Of a DNA stretch of 64,000 nucleotides, positions 52,793 through 64,000 are shown piece by piece; position 1 is the first letter of the stretch, and every line of letters starts with the position of its first letter. Source of the stretch: Colias croceus (taxonomy: Eukaryota > Arthropoda > Insecta > Lepidoptera > Pieridae); the NCBI RefSeq assembly GCF_905220415.1, contig NC_059568.1, positions 6,758,001 through 6,822,000 of the forward strand. The letters run 5' to 3'. Both the position numbers and the translations under genes were made by a program. Under the pieces are notes generated by a model. That model was not told the DNA's origin. It saw nothing but the letters and a program-made list of their open reading frames with translations, and ran no database searches.

Positions 52793-55200
52793 GACAGTCT
52801 TTGATTGTTTGAATTGCACACAATAGACAAATAAATCCAAATCAACAATTTATACCAACTAAACAAAGGTTCAAAAGATTTCGGAACTAGTAAGTTGTAA
52901 TAGAATGCAACTAACTTTTTATTTTATTAACTTTTTTAGTTATTTTAATTGTTCATATATGTTATTAAGTTATTGTTCAAATATGTGTTATGATTGGATA
53001 TAAAAAGATCAATTAAATTTCATTTCTTCGCATTAAAATATTAAGAAGTAAGACACATTTTGACACAGTCATATTTACTTCTATTGAACAACACATCGAT
53101 AAACGGTTAATCCAGGTACCTACGTAGCAATACAATAAAATCTCTTTGTCGTTTCATCGTTCTTTTTTATAATTATCCGCCGGACGACATGTTTGCACTC
53201 TGTACACAAATCGGCAATGTTGTTGAGTATTTCATATTATATTTAGTGCACATAAAAAATAATAAATAAGAGCCTTTATTTCTCAATTCACCATGGTCTT
53301 ACATGTAAAATTGTATAGATAAATTAACTTAATTGTTATTATATAACTAAACTTATAAACTTTAGTGCACATAGTTCTAATCTCTTTATTATTTATTTAA
53401 CTCATGAAATAGGTATGAACTGGAAAATTGTAAATTGTTTTTACCTTGTTGGATTGTTTTCATCTGGATTAGGATAATAAGTCTTTAAATTTTGGAAATA
53501 GTCCTATGGGATTGGAGCTGGGGCGAGTAGTTTTCCGTTAGTTTTCGTTTATGAATTTTTGATGTCATGTCAAACTTGCGTACATATTTCACCGCGTAAC
53601 TATTTTGAGAAAATAATATTTAATGGCCGTTAAGTCAATTATTTTAACCGCTTAAAGTTCGCGGTATTACTTTCATAAATCATTTTCCTGGAACTGTTTC
53701 GGTTCGTCGCTTCACTGAGCATTTTCGTATACAGTGCGCGTTAAACGTAAGCTCGTAGATGGCTCGTAGGCTGCCTACCGGACAGCACGTGTTGGAAATA
53801 AAAACTATTACCGTCGGAAGTTTTGGGTTAACAAAATGATATTATACGGTACGGATTTTTTGGGGCAACGTAATTCCTATCCGCTTATCGAGTGTAGAAT
53901 GTTATCCCGGGTGTTGTGAGATGCTATTCCCGGATATTGCTGTAACACTACGACTTCTTAGGGGCTCTAGTAGACTTGACTCTTTTACATCTAATTGTTA
54001 TTAATTAATTTATTTGGGTATAGGCAACTGCTTCGAAAATAAGAACCGTTTATTGAAGAATTTACCTACTATTATCAATTTTCTTATCTATCTTATATAA
54101 TCATATTTCATGTAATGACTGAAAGGGAATTAATGCCTATAATATCACTTAAGATCTCAATCAATCTTAAATATTAAACACACGAGAAGCACTCCTCTTA
54201 ATTGTTTATTAAAGCAAAGCTCAGTCTTAGTTCAAGTGGGCGGTTGGATGAGATACTTGAATACACGAATACTTGCAAGATATTAATATGTAGTTTTCTC
54301 TTTTTCATTAAGTTATAGTCTAAGTTAAATGTGACTTGCAAAACAGTATCTGTTTATTGATATTCATTTTTCAGTTATTCTATTATAGAAACATTAAAAA
54401 CTTTTTTTTGGTTAGGTAATATGAAACTACCATAATATTTTGTTGTTTTTTTTTGTCTAGTCCATACGTTTAATAAAACAGTAATTGAGTTATACAATAT
54501 GTATATTGTATAATGTTTTATATTAAACAAAATGCTTAATCTGTTCTTGTAATTGAGGGCTAAAAAGCGTGACTATTTATTAAAATTGAAATATTTTTTT
54601 TATTTCTTGCATCTAATTAAAAATGTATACCTACATTATAACTCAAAGGTCTTTCAAAGAAGCAAAAGCACAGGCTGCGTCTGCTATTCCTGTCTAAAAC
54701 AGCGCTGTTTTCAGACGCCCTTTATAATAAGGTACAACTTAATATTATATTTATTAAATGAGCCTTTTGAAAATGAAATTCAATTAATCATGTTTTACTA
54801 ATAAATATTTGACGACGTATATAAAATCTTAAGTTGTAAAAAATGTTTTTCTTCTTCTTCAAATCAAAGTTTCGTAATCCACGCAAATGAATCGCGGGCC
54901 GAAAGCTAGTTCTTAATAAGTATTTGTTATTATTATTATGTTGGCCTTCGGGCACATGAAATCAAGGCTTGCAACAAGCTAAAAATATTTTATCATAAAT
55001 AAAGAGAATATCAATCTCTCCACAAAATAATGTATCTTCTTTTTGAGCGCTTACTTGAAAACAGACAAATGAATTCCTAGTTCAGTCGTTAATTTACACG
55101 ACAAAATTATTATGCAAAAGCCTTTTGCATTATTTCTCAGGACATTTCTCTCCAATACATTTTAAATTCAAATCTTTGTTTACGTCACTATACTACACTA
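52793..55200. other. NDRG intron sequence, no gene seen
   Basis: Positions 53690-53950 are somewhat richer in CpG (GCGCGTTAAACGTAAGCTCG) without a frame. The sequence near 54885-54910 (GAATCGCGGGCCGAAAGCTAG) looks like an isolated Helitron-type 3' end with CTAG before T. Confidence 0.4.
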
Positions 55201-55701
55201 TAGTCGAGCCAATTTAATAGGCAACATTTGACGTCTATCAATTTTATCTTCGAAGAGATGTAACTTGTATAAAAACATCGATTAAAGTGAATTAATCGAT
55301 ACGGATTTGTAACATTTGTCAATCGAATTTATTAATTTATGATGATTTTTATTCACAAGTAATCGATTGCATTCGATTCTAGATGTCAGATTTCGATTTT
55401 TAGAGTAACATCTCTGGTATTTAAAAAGAAAAAAGGTTTATTGACACAAAATTGTAGCGACGTCAGTTCTTCAATTCAGAAATTGTTTATTATGTTTAGG
55501 ATGGTTTATCAGTAAAATGAAATATTAAAATTACTTGTATTGGTCATTATTATTATAAATATGTAATCTAATTGAAAAAAGTTAAGCAAATGTGCAGTTC
55601 TAACAAAACGAATTATCATGTTATTCTATGTCGTCTTTACTAGGTTACGTTGTTGAATTTTGTTGAACTGTCAAATGTTGCCTATTAAAATGGCTCTACT
55701 A
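55201..55701. mobile_element. 501-bp MITE with TA target duplication, copy 2 (inverted relative to copy 1)
   Basis: It starts TAGTCGAGCCAATTTAATAG and ends TATTAAAATGGCTCTACTA, flanked by TA. It aligns end to end with the reverse of 31971-32474 with few differences. Confidence 0.85.
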
Positions 55702-57653
55702 TAAGACTACACTATACTATTTGAATGTTATCTGTAGGTGTATACTGTAAATGTAAAAATACGTACGTACTACCCATACTTTTGCTAATAATAATGTTTC
55801 AGGCATTTTACCTTCAGACAACGTTCGTTCTTTCTATCTACAGCGTACGAATATGTACAGAAAATTCATTCTGAATCTCTTGAATTATGCAGGGACTTTC
55901 CTCATGTTTTGTAAAATTTCAAGAACGCTAGCAAAATGAACGCCACCGATGCAACTTGCAGAATTCCTAAAATGTGTGTAATATATGAAAGTTTAATACG
56001 TGCAATCCTTGAAAATTGTGAGGATGTTTGAATCGAATTGCGATATGCTTACCTACTGAAAAAAGCATTTGATTGTTTGCGTCGTCGGTCTCTTATGCCT
56101 ACTAAGAGGTAGTCGCTGTTGATGTCCAAACCCTTCCCTGCGGACCCTGCGGACGTTTGCAGAAAGCAAACATTCCACGGCTAGTGTCTTCGGCTTTGCA
56201 GGGGCCATTTTGGTATAATCTCCCTGCGTCTGATTGGATCGCGTTATACCGTTACATTTTCCAATAATCGCTTTAATGAAACAGTTACCTAGGTATCGGA
56301 ATGAAAATCGATGTCTGCAACTGTGGGGAATAGTTAATGAATTGGTACGGTTCTTGAAATGGCTTATTTGATTTGTAAAACGAGTTTTATTAAATTACAA
56401 AAATAAAAAATAAAATTCAAGTGCAATCTCGGTAAAACCGACATTTAGTACTTTGTAAAGCACTTCCGGAAATATTTTAACGACAAATTGTCATCTGTCA
56501 AATGAAAATGTTACTTAATAAACGAAACTTTTTGAAACGACAGAAATTTGCGATGGGATTATCAACACTTTCTTGTGTGTCAGATTCGTCGTATATTGTG
56601 ATTTGTGACTACGATAGGTACGTGCCGAGGCTCAAATATCAGCACATTTCAATATTTTAGAATATCGAAGCATAGCATGGGCCCATATTATTATATTAGA
56701 TCCCATATTATAATACTTTTCTTCTGCGAACGAATTGAATAATTTTGTGAATATTACAACGAGTAATCATTTGTGTTGTTTTTAATGTCTTCACAAAAAC
56801 TATAAGACTGATCAGAATTATTCTTTCATCAGCAGGTAGACTACATTTTCCTGAGACACGCGTATCAACAAAAAAATATGCATTATGTATACTTTATTGA
56901 ACCGGTATTTGCTAGCTTAAAATATATTTCCTCCATTTTGCGAGGGTTTGATTCCTTTAATCTGTGCTTTATGAGACAGTATTCAAGAGAGGCCGTGTAC
57001 GCGGTCCGTGCGCTGTTTGGCTCAAATATGTGATTTTTCAAACCAGATTGTCCATCAACCACTTATCTTACAAACATACGAATTACTAATAATTTTAGGA
57101 AATTTTATTGTCTATATAGTTAGTTAAGAGTTTTTTTCAATTAATACAGTAAGTATTTGTGAATACCATCAAGATAACTGAGCCGATGATTACTTGATTT
57201 CGCTTTTAGTGTCAATTTCGAAGCTAAAAATATCTGAAATCACTGACAGATCTAACACACAATTTTTATTAACTAACTGCAAAAATCCTTATTAAAATAG
57301 TTAGTTAAAAGATTTTTTTATTTTGGACTCCTAACTTACGAAATTAAAATCCGAACAATGTGAATTTTTTTAGAAATTATAGTCGACAAAATGATTATTT
57401 TCACCAAGATATTTGACTTAGTTTAATATTATTTTTACATATTGCAATAAAAGAACGTCTTACTTATAAGATAAAATTTAAAAAATCAACTAAGGTACCT
57501 CTTTTATTTTTCTACAATTTTTTTTAAAGTACTATAAAACACTGCGCGCGACCCGATTAAAATCAGTCGGCAGCGAGCCTTTCCAGAGAGAGGACATGTT
57601 GCTCGGCGCTCTCCTGTGGACTTATGCTGTTCATAGTAAAAGGATAGCGCAAG
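55702..57653. other. NDRG intron sequence, no gene seen
   Basis: Two local GC-richer patches (56085-56240, containing CCCTGCGGACCCTGCGGACG, and 57540-57720) have no frame or splice-flanked exon I can defend. Confidence 0.45.
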
Positions 57654-57679
57654 CCGCGATCTATCGTAATAGATCGCGG
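57654..57679. repeat. hairpin, 11-bp perfect stem, 4-base loop
   Basis: CCGCGATCTAT, CGTA, ATAGATCGCGG. Confidence 0.8.
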
Positions 57680-58401
57680 AGATTTTGACTTGCGTTAAAT
57701 TGAATAAGCCCTCTTAATACAGAGCAAAATTTCCGATGAAGCGGATAAAATAGCCAATATTAAAAGTGAATACGTGACTGACATGCTTTTCTTAGATTTG
57801 AAAATTAATATTCAATTATTGTTCTAGTGGAAAAACATTAATTTTATTATCGTTAATCGAGTTTTATCTACATGAACTAGGTATCCTAATAAATGCTTTA
57901 TTATTTAATCCAATTATGATTTTGAAAAGCATAGATGGGAAAATTATGATATAAATAATTTTTGTTATTTTCTCTCGATTTTAAAGCATTTATTTGTTTA
58001 AATAATATTTTTAAATACATAATTAATTAGATTGGATATTTTCATTCGAAATTAACACACAGCAGTAGGTGCAGTAGCAGTAGCTAAACTCTATACATGT
58101 AATACAATAATTATTATACATATTACCTAACGCTTGAATTAATAAAGAGTTTCTGGGTCACCTGGTCACCGAATAAAGATTATGCCTGTCATAGAATTTC
58201 CTGGGCCATAGGGTGGAACGTAAAAAAGCATGGTCATTCCCACGGTCTATTTTTATTCATTCTGCAATCAATCAAATGAATATCAATTAAATAGAACCAA
58301 TTTGGTATTTATCGAACATTTATAATTGGAACTCTTTTTTGCCGACTTTTTTCGGTAACAACAGACAAACAAAAATTGTTGAAATTTTTAAATATGGAAT
58401 A
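57680..58401. other. NDRG intron sequence, no gene seen
   Basis: Short frames only. Confidence 0.5.
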
Positions 58402-58590
58402 CTGGCGGTCCGCCCCGGCTTCTGCCGTGGTCAATATTTCGCAATAAAAGCACAAGGTAGCTTATGTTCTTTTTCAGGGTCTAAAGATTGTCTGAGCCAA
58501 ATTTCATCAAAATCGGTTGAGAGGTTTAAGCGGGAAAGCGTAGCAGACAGACAGACAGAGTTACTTTCGCATTTATAATATTAGTAGGGA
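58402..58590 (-). mobile_element. non-autonomous Helitron-like element, type B body, second 3' end
   Basis: On the minus strand it starts TCCCTACTAATATTATAAAT and ends GGCGGACCGCCAG (CTAG changed to CCAG). The body is the most diverged of the type B copies. Confidence 0.7.
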
Positions 58591-58748
58591 TTAATTGTTT
58601 GTGTTGTCGCTCGGAATGTTAGTAATTGGAATGCTATGAAATGTATGAAAGAGACCAGTGAAAAGAATTTGTTCATCGCTATAACGACAAAAAACTGAAT
58701 ACGAATATGATAGAAATTTCTATAGTATTTATATTGGTTTATTTTGTA

Positions 58749-58931
58749 CTAGCGGTCCACCCCGGCTTCGACCGTGGTACATATTTCGCAATAAAAAGTA
58801 GCCTATGTCCTTTCTCGGGTATCAAAATATCTCCATACCAAATTTCATGCAAATTGGTTCAGTAGTTAAGGCGTGATTGAGTAACAGACAGACATACAGA
58901 GATACTTTCGCATTTATAATATTGGTATGGA
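58749..58931 (-). mobile_element. non-autonomous Helitron-like element, type B body, second 3' end
   Basis: On the minus strand it starts TCCATACCAATATTATAAAT and ends GGGGTGGACCGCTAG before T. It lies 158 bp from the preceding copy, in the same orientation. Confidence 0.8.
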
Positions 58932-59049
58932 ATATGGATTGAACCTTCCATTGAGATATGGAACATGGATTATGTTTAAAAGCTAATTAATTACTGTATC
59001 TGATATTCATTATAGACTTCAGGCGTAAAATGTTATTTATAAAATACAT

Positions 59050-59484
59050 ATCCCACCAAAAACATTTTCATGTAAAATGTTGCCAAGACGAGCCCATATG
59101 ACTCGCACTGTCAAAAAGTTATCAGATCTCATGTAGAGCCAAGCTTCTATCACTACACGCCCTAACTCTACAAGGCCTAACTTCACAAACTCTACACCTT
59201 AGTCAAAATATGTGGCTTGGCCATTTCGCTACATTCACATCGGCGTAAGGTGAAAAATTAATTCACTGTTCATTACTCTTGTGTTATACAATAGTTCTTG
59301 TCGTAACGAACGGCCAAGCCACATATTTTGACTAAGGTGTAGAGTTTGTGAAGTTAGGCCTTGTAGAGTTAGGGCGTGTAGTGTTAGAAGCTTGGCTCTA
59401 CATGAGATCTGATAACTTTTTGACAGTGCGAGTCATATGGGCTCGTCTTGGCAACATTTTACATGAAAATGTTTTTGGTGGGAT
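59050..59484. mobile_element. 435-bp foldback MITE with 173-bp arms, complete copy
   Basis: The arms 59050-59222 and 59312-59484 are exact inverses except for one base (CTTCTATCACTA against CTTCTAACACTA). The ends are ATCCCACCAAAAACATTTTC and its inverse, and the loop is 89 bp. Partial copies are at 36673 and 45958. No coding capacity. A transcript would fold into a long double-stranded stem. Confidence 0.9.
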
Positions 59485-61561
59485 TTCATTTCTTTTTGTA
59501 AGTTGTTTGTAACTTTTTAACAAGGAGTACCTATATATATCTAGGGGAACCAAGTTTTAGATTATTAGATTAGACCTTTAGCGTCATCAAAATTTAATTT
59601 AAAATTACAGGTCTCATACAAACTCCCATCCCTTAGTTTAAGGGGTTGGGGGATGAAAGTTACAAGTTTTATAATTTTTTTGTTGTTTGTGTGCTAATAC
59701 TAGCTTACATACAAAACTTAAGCTTTCTAAGATATTAGGAAATACCTTAAGAATTTTGATGATCATCAGTGAGTCAGTGACGAAATTAGCGTTTTTTAGA
59801 TATAAATAAAATCTGAAGTATAAAAGCTAATGTAATTAAAACTTAATATGTTCAATAAGTCCGCTATTGACAATATATCCCGAAAATTTTGTTGATCTAG
59901 CATAATCTAAACCCAAGTTATGAGGGTTCAAAAAAACGTCGAAGCGCTTCGAGAAAAGGTAGGTAGTGCCCGTGCGCTTCGCTTCTTCGCTTGGCTCGTC
60001 TTGGCGGGGGCACTACCGTGACCCCAGATTATAATTACTTTGCTGACACGCAACCTAATAAAAGGGAACGAGTTCATTTTGTTGGGAAATTAAAATACTG
60101 ACGCAATATGGTCAATTTGTAGGTTTGCTTGTGTATTGGTAAAACTTTATTCTAATAAGTAATGTTAATGTTTAGATATTTATAAAATAATTTAATTACA
60201 TATTGCAATTTTATGTATAGCGCCCGGCAAACTTTTTGGCCAAAAAGTAGCGTGGTGCGGGAAGCTTGCACTTATAAAAATGTAGGTACTAAAAATTGAT
60301 GCTATTATAAGTATCATGTGTTACCATTAGGTACCTTGTTAATGTCCCAAAGTATTTCCGGATACTTACATCACAGGTAATTAGTTGTTTACACAAGATA
60401 TGTTGTGTGTAACTCGTATCTCCTTGGGTCAAATGGGAGTAGTTATGATCAGGCCAGGTACAACTAATTTATGTTGCTTAGTTTCGAAACGATTCGACAT
60501 AACAATGTTCACATGTGTTTACATTCTGTCTGCTTCCAATTGATATAAATTTAGGCTGTGTCATAGAACTGGTTTAAATTTTTTGCCTATATTGTAACAT
60601 TTTTATTAGGCATTTTCTAATACGATATTTAGGTACTATGCTATACTATACCTATTTTAGTTTCAGTAATCTAAATAGTTATTTATGATTTATCGAGTGG
60701 AACGATGTCATGACTGGCTTTACCAGCTGCATAAGAAATGAAATAAATTGTATATAAATACCGTGTAATAAGCTTCACTATTCGGCCAGTGTCCTTGTAA
60801 GCGCGAGTGAATCGGGGCGTGCGAGTTGTATTGATTTTTTTGAAAGGTACGCGGCACCGACACCGACTAAAGTACCATTTGAATTAGTTGTACTTTAATA
60901 ACAAGGGCCCAAGGTCTTTTTTATATTTATTTTTGCGCCGAATTAAAAAAAAAAATGCGATAGAATTTCACTCGAAGACCAAATAATTATGTCAGATTGC
61001 TTCAACACGTCCTATTACATTTTTGAAAGGCAAGTAAAACGAAACAGATGAAACCTTTACCTCGTTGTTTGAAATAATGTAACATGATCTTCAAAAGTTG
61101 TGACGTTCAAAGGCAAATTCTTTTATATTTTTTACCCTTATCTGTAAAGGTGAAAGTTGATAACAATGTTTGAATTCTTTCAAAACAATGTGTTTTTTAA
61201 AGAATTGCGAAATTTTGAAAGTTTTCCGAAAAACATAAGTTCCAATCAAAATTGGCCGTAGTAATGAATAATAATATGTAATAATACAATGTGCGACCTT
61301 GTACTTCATGTATATGTAGCGTCCATCCATTATAAACTATACGTACGTATGTAGAAAGCATAGAGTATGTATATAATATATTAATAACTAATAAGCAAGT
61401 AAAAAGGTATATTTGAAATGATTAAAAAATAAATTTTCTTAACTATTTTAAATACACTTCGTTAAAATAGACACTCAAATTATTTGAATATCTGTCAGTT
61501 ATGTTTTAGGTTGATAATTAGAACATTCTAAATTATAACTTTTTATCGCTTTTCAATAGAT
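59485..61561. other. NDRG intron sequence with a small GC-rich inverted repeat
   Basis: GGTAGTGCCC (59962-59971) and GGGCACTACC (60008-60017) enclose CGTGCGCTTCGCTTCTTCGC. CGAAGCGCTTCG is a palindrome near 59940. Near 60750-60800 a TATATAAATA precedes CGGCCAGTGTCCTTG, which could be a TATA-type start. No gene is seen. Confidence 0.4.
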
Positions 61562-62191
61562 AGGGCCAACACAGTAAAATATTTGGGAATCTGGTTAGAT
61601 GCTTGCCTATCGTGGAAACAACACCTTGATGCAATCTCCTCGCGCATAAGGAAATTAATCTTTGTCTTCAAAAAATTACGTATTGCCGCAAATAAAGGTG
61701 TTTTAAAAATAGTATACTCCGCACTGTGTGAATCAATTATTAGTTACTGTATCACGGCCTGGGGTGGTGCCTCAAAAAACACTATTTTACAAGCGGAACG
61801 AGCACAAAGAGCTGTGATCAAAGCACTCCTTAACAAACCATTCAGGTACCCAACGATACAACTTTACACTGATTTTAATGTATTCACAGTGCGCAAAATG
61901 TACATATTTCGGACAATAATGAGCAAGCACAAAACTCTTCCTGCAAATAAAAGTAATATGTCAGATACGAGTAAGAGGCGGCCCCCGCCAATATGCCCAG
62001 TCGTATATACAAGGACTGCGTTTGCTAAGAGACATTACGACTATCTAAGTACGCTCTTATATAATAAACTACACAAATCACTTAATATTCACAATATGAA
62101 TACAATGCAACTAAAGTCTAAAATAAACAACTTCCTTCTTACTCTCAATTACGATGAATGCGAACACCTGATAGACCATAAACTTATTTAG
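61562..62191 (+). pseudogene. ORF2 C-terminal fragment, Daphne-like
   Basis: An open frame joins at NTVKYLGIWLDACLSW and runs to TAG/TAA at 62189-62191. It matches the end of the 552-3545 ORF2 block by block: KYLGI(I/W)LD..LSW, (S/A)YCI..WGGA.K, RYPT..LY, FA(R/K)R and LLTLNYDE. Endonuclease and RT catalytic parts are absent, so it is inactive. The frame has no internal stop, so truncation probably happened at insertion (incomplete reverse transcription). It is diverged enough from the 552-3545 copy to be another family of the same clade. Confidence 0.8.
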
Positions 62192-62215
62192 GTAACTTAA
62201 AACTTACATAAATCA

Positions 62216-62268
62216 CACAACACACAAACACACACACACACACACTCACACTCACACACACACACACA
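62216..62268 (+). repeat. CA-rich block in the 3' UTR
   Basis: Imperfect (CA)n with CTCACA interruptions, in the same position after the stop codon as the block at 3665-3757. Confidence 0.75.
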
Positions 62269-62470
62269 ATCAATACACTTCCTTTCTTTAATATTTATAC
62301 CTCTATCCATCTTCTATCAACGATATTTACAATGTTTTCTTACTTATATATATATTTTTATTTTAGTTATTGAATATTTACCATGTTTTTGATACCGTTA
62401 TAAATTTTAGAAAACTTGCATAGTCCTAGTAATAAATCCTTACGTAAATTGTAACAAAGGACGGATGAAT

Positions 62471-62509
62471 GTCTCCTATAACACAGGTTTTTTTCCTAGC
62501 ATAGGAGAC
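62471..62509 (+). other. 3' UTR stem-loop
   Basis: GTCTCCT pairs with AGGAGAC around a loop ATAACACAGGTTTTTTTCC. It is the counterpart of 3850-3890. Confidence 0.65.
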
Positions 62510-62636
62510 ATTGTTCAAAATGTCACAATAAATGTACCACATATTATAGTTATTACATTATGTAAGTTGTCTGTTGTGTTGTAACCATGTTTGATTGCAA
62601 ATAAATGATTTGATTTGATTTGAATAATGTTTACAA

Positions 62637-62877
62637 TCAATAGATTCAAAGTAACCTCTATGTAGCACCAATCAATAAATTAATTGTTTTATTTCTATAC
62701 CTGTTTAGTATTTAGGAAAGTTGATGACATTAAATGACTATATAATAAAAATACGTTAACATTATTCAATAAGTATTAAGTATAGCAGTATGAGTTATGT
62801 ACAATAATTAAAACAAGTGAAAACAAGCTTAGTCACGTTCTTCCTTGACTCGACCGACACTAATTAGGCAATGGAAG
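62637..62877. other. AT-rich sequence, no gene seen
   Basis: Nothing beyond the candidate target duplication at its left edge. Confidence 0.5.
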
Positions 62878-62892
62878 CAATCATTATGTACA

Positions 62893-62942
62893 TCATACCT
62901 ATGTCATCATACCTATGTCATCATACCTAATCATAATACCTA
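62893..62942 (+). repeat. short tandem repeat, CATCATACCTATGT units
   Basis: Three to four imperfect copies of a 13-14-bp unit directly precede the mini-foldback. Confidence 0.7.
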
Positions 62943-63038
62943 TGTCGCCATCATCTGGTGGAATCTGCTATTTGTCATCATTCAATGAACGCGCTAGTCA
63001 TACAATCAAATAGCAGATTCAATCAGTTGCAGACGACA
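62943..63038. mobile_element. 96-bp mini-foldback element
   Basis: TGTCGCCATCATCTGGTGGA and ATCTGCTATTTG at the left are matched in inverse by CAAATAGCAGATTC and CAGTTGCAGACGACA. The centre contains AATGAACGCGCTAGTCATAC. A related piece is at 13362-13432. Confidence 0.6.
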
Positions 63039-64000
63039 AATATATCGGTTGAGTCTTTGATTGATGTGTAAGCTGTAGAATAATTTTGTATGTATCTAAT
63101 TGAATAACAAAAAATATATATGAAGCGTGTTTTTAATTCAAACTTGTCAAACTGAACACTCCACAACAATTCAAATAGATTGTATTGTCCGATATTTGTA
63201 AGGAGGTGTGGTCACTCCTACCTGTGCTAATAGTGTTGATGGCTATTCCATTTGTTTGGCTGAAAGACTATAACATCGCCAATACGTATTTTTGCATTTC
63301 ATTACTATTTACTTTACTTTACGTCAGTACTCAGTAGTCAGTATACCTAAATCGTGTACTTATATGGTGGTGGACTTAGTGGATAATAATGAAGTAGGAA
63401 TTATTATAATTATTAATACATAATAGGAGATAAATTTTTCATTTGAAATATTGTTAGCATAATTAAGGTTTTACAAAAGAGCTTTAATTTTAATTTTATG
63501 TCCCCGTTTAAATGGAAAGAGTTATCTACGTCTGATATAAAAGTAATAAAATTATAATTTAACGTAGGTATAGGTATATATGCAATATAATAAAAAGGAG
63601 TAATTTTTATCCAGGAAGGAAACTAAAATAAAGATTAAATTATGTTACGCTTGTTTAAAATTTGTCACTTAGGATCCAGAACTCTTTTAAAAGTAAGACA
63701 AATTGATAATCAATAAATACATCAATAAATCCAACTTTAAAAAATGGAGCTTTACTCTTTTAATATTAGTTATCACTTTGTGTTGATCTTATAAATTCAT
63801 GTTACGCTTGTGTATAAGCCGTGGTCACAATGTAACCAGTTGTGCATACGCCAACTTATATTAATTATAAAATTGTATTTAGCCTTAGTACACATGTAAC
63901 GACATTTTGTGATCCTCAAATAAAGAAAATAGAAAATACTGTTCCACCGCAAACAATGATAGTATTTCAAAGAACGTCCCTCGAAGATTAGAATAGGTAT
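63039..64000. other. AT-rich sequence, no gene seen
   Basis: No NDRG exon or other feature is recognisable up to the right edge. Confidence 0.5.

Larger units (their letters stand above)
61562..62636 (+). mobile_element. 5'-truncated Daphne-like CR1-group retrotransposon
   Basis: Only the C-terminal 210 or so codons of ORF2 and the 3' UTR remain. The 3' UTR repeats the layout of the 1-3990 element: a CA block, a hairpin with an ACACAGGTTTT loop, and a microsatellite tail (TGATT units, 62606-62622). TCAATAGAT occurs at 61553-61561 and at 62637-62645 and is a candidate target duplication; it would place the edges as given. Confidence 0.75.

Overview
The window looks like AT-rich nuclear DNA of a moth or butterfly. 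The evidence is eukaryotic splice sites, two conserved animal genes split by very long introns, CR1-group retrotransposons of kinds common in Lepidoptera, many short TC...CTAG Helitron-type elements with internal GACA or GTTT microsatellites, and many TAGGTA-type runs. The species cannot be named from this sequence.

Host genes. (1) Minus strand, 8465-8652: the first coding exon of an ER-targeted FKBP-type prolyl isomerase (Fkbp14/FKBP13 type). Its promoter side lies at 8653-8950 and includes a TATA-like box and a site matching the XBP1 unfolded-protein-response motif. The later exons are not visible between 1 and 8460, so they lie beyond the left edge. (2) Plus strand, about 23.0 kb to the right edge: an NDRG-family gene (MESK2-like), assembled here from short exons. 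Two alternative first coding exons (23101-23201 and 27677-27711) both end in phase 2 at GTAAGT donors. Both join in frame to exon 36991-37136 and then to exon 49602-49719, which carries the NDRG signature. The remaining exons lie right of 64000.

Retrotransposons. At 1-3990 is a Daphne-like CR1-group element with the tail of ORF1 and an intact 997-residue endonuclease/reverse transcriptase. At 27.9-31.9 kb is a second CR1-group element (Kiri- or Jockey-like) with a truncated ORF1, an intact 962-residue ORF2 and a 46-bp tandem repeat in its 3' UTR; it sits in the NDRG intron. At 39.74-43.4 kb, on the minus strand, is a more GC-rich element with an intact 977-residue ORF2 and a poly(A) tail. At 61.56-62.64 kb is a 5'-truncated relative of the first element.

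DNA transposons. At least 18 short non-autonomous Helitron-like copies are present; most lie between A and T and end in CTAG, and they mix a few 5' ends with several 3' ends. There are two 2.1-2.2 kb TIR elements (11738-13888 and 23777-25949) and many MITEs. The MITEs include two 500-bp copies in opposite orientation 23 kb apart (31971-32474 and 55201-55701) and a 435-bp foldback element with 173-bp arms differing at one base (59050-59484).

Most of the rest is intron or intergenic DNA in which I see no gene. The main result is a heavily transposon-loaded interval in which two ordinary host genes can be recovered only by exon and phase logic.
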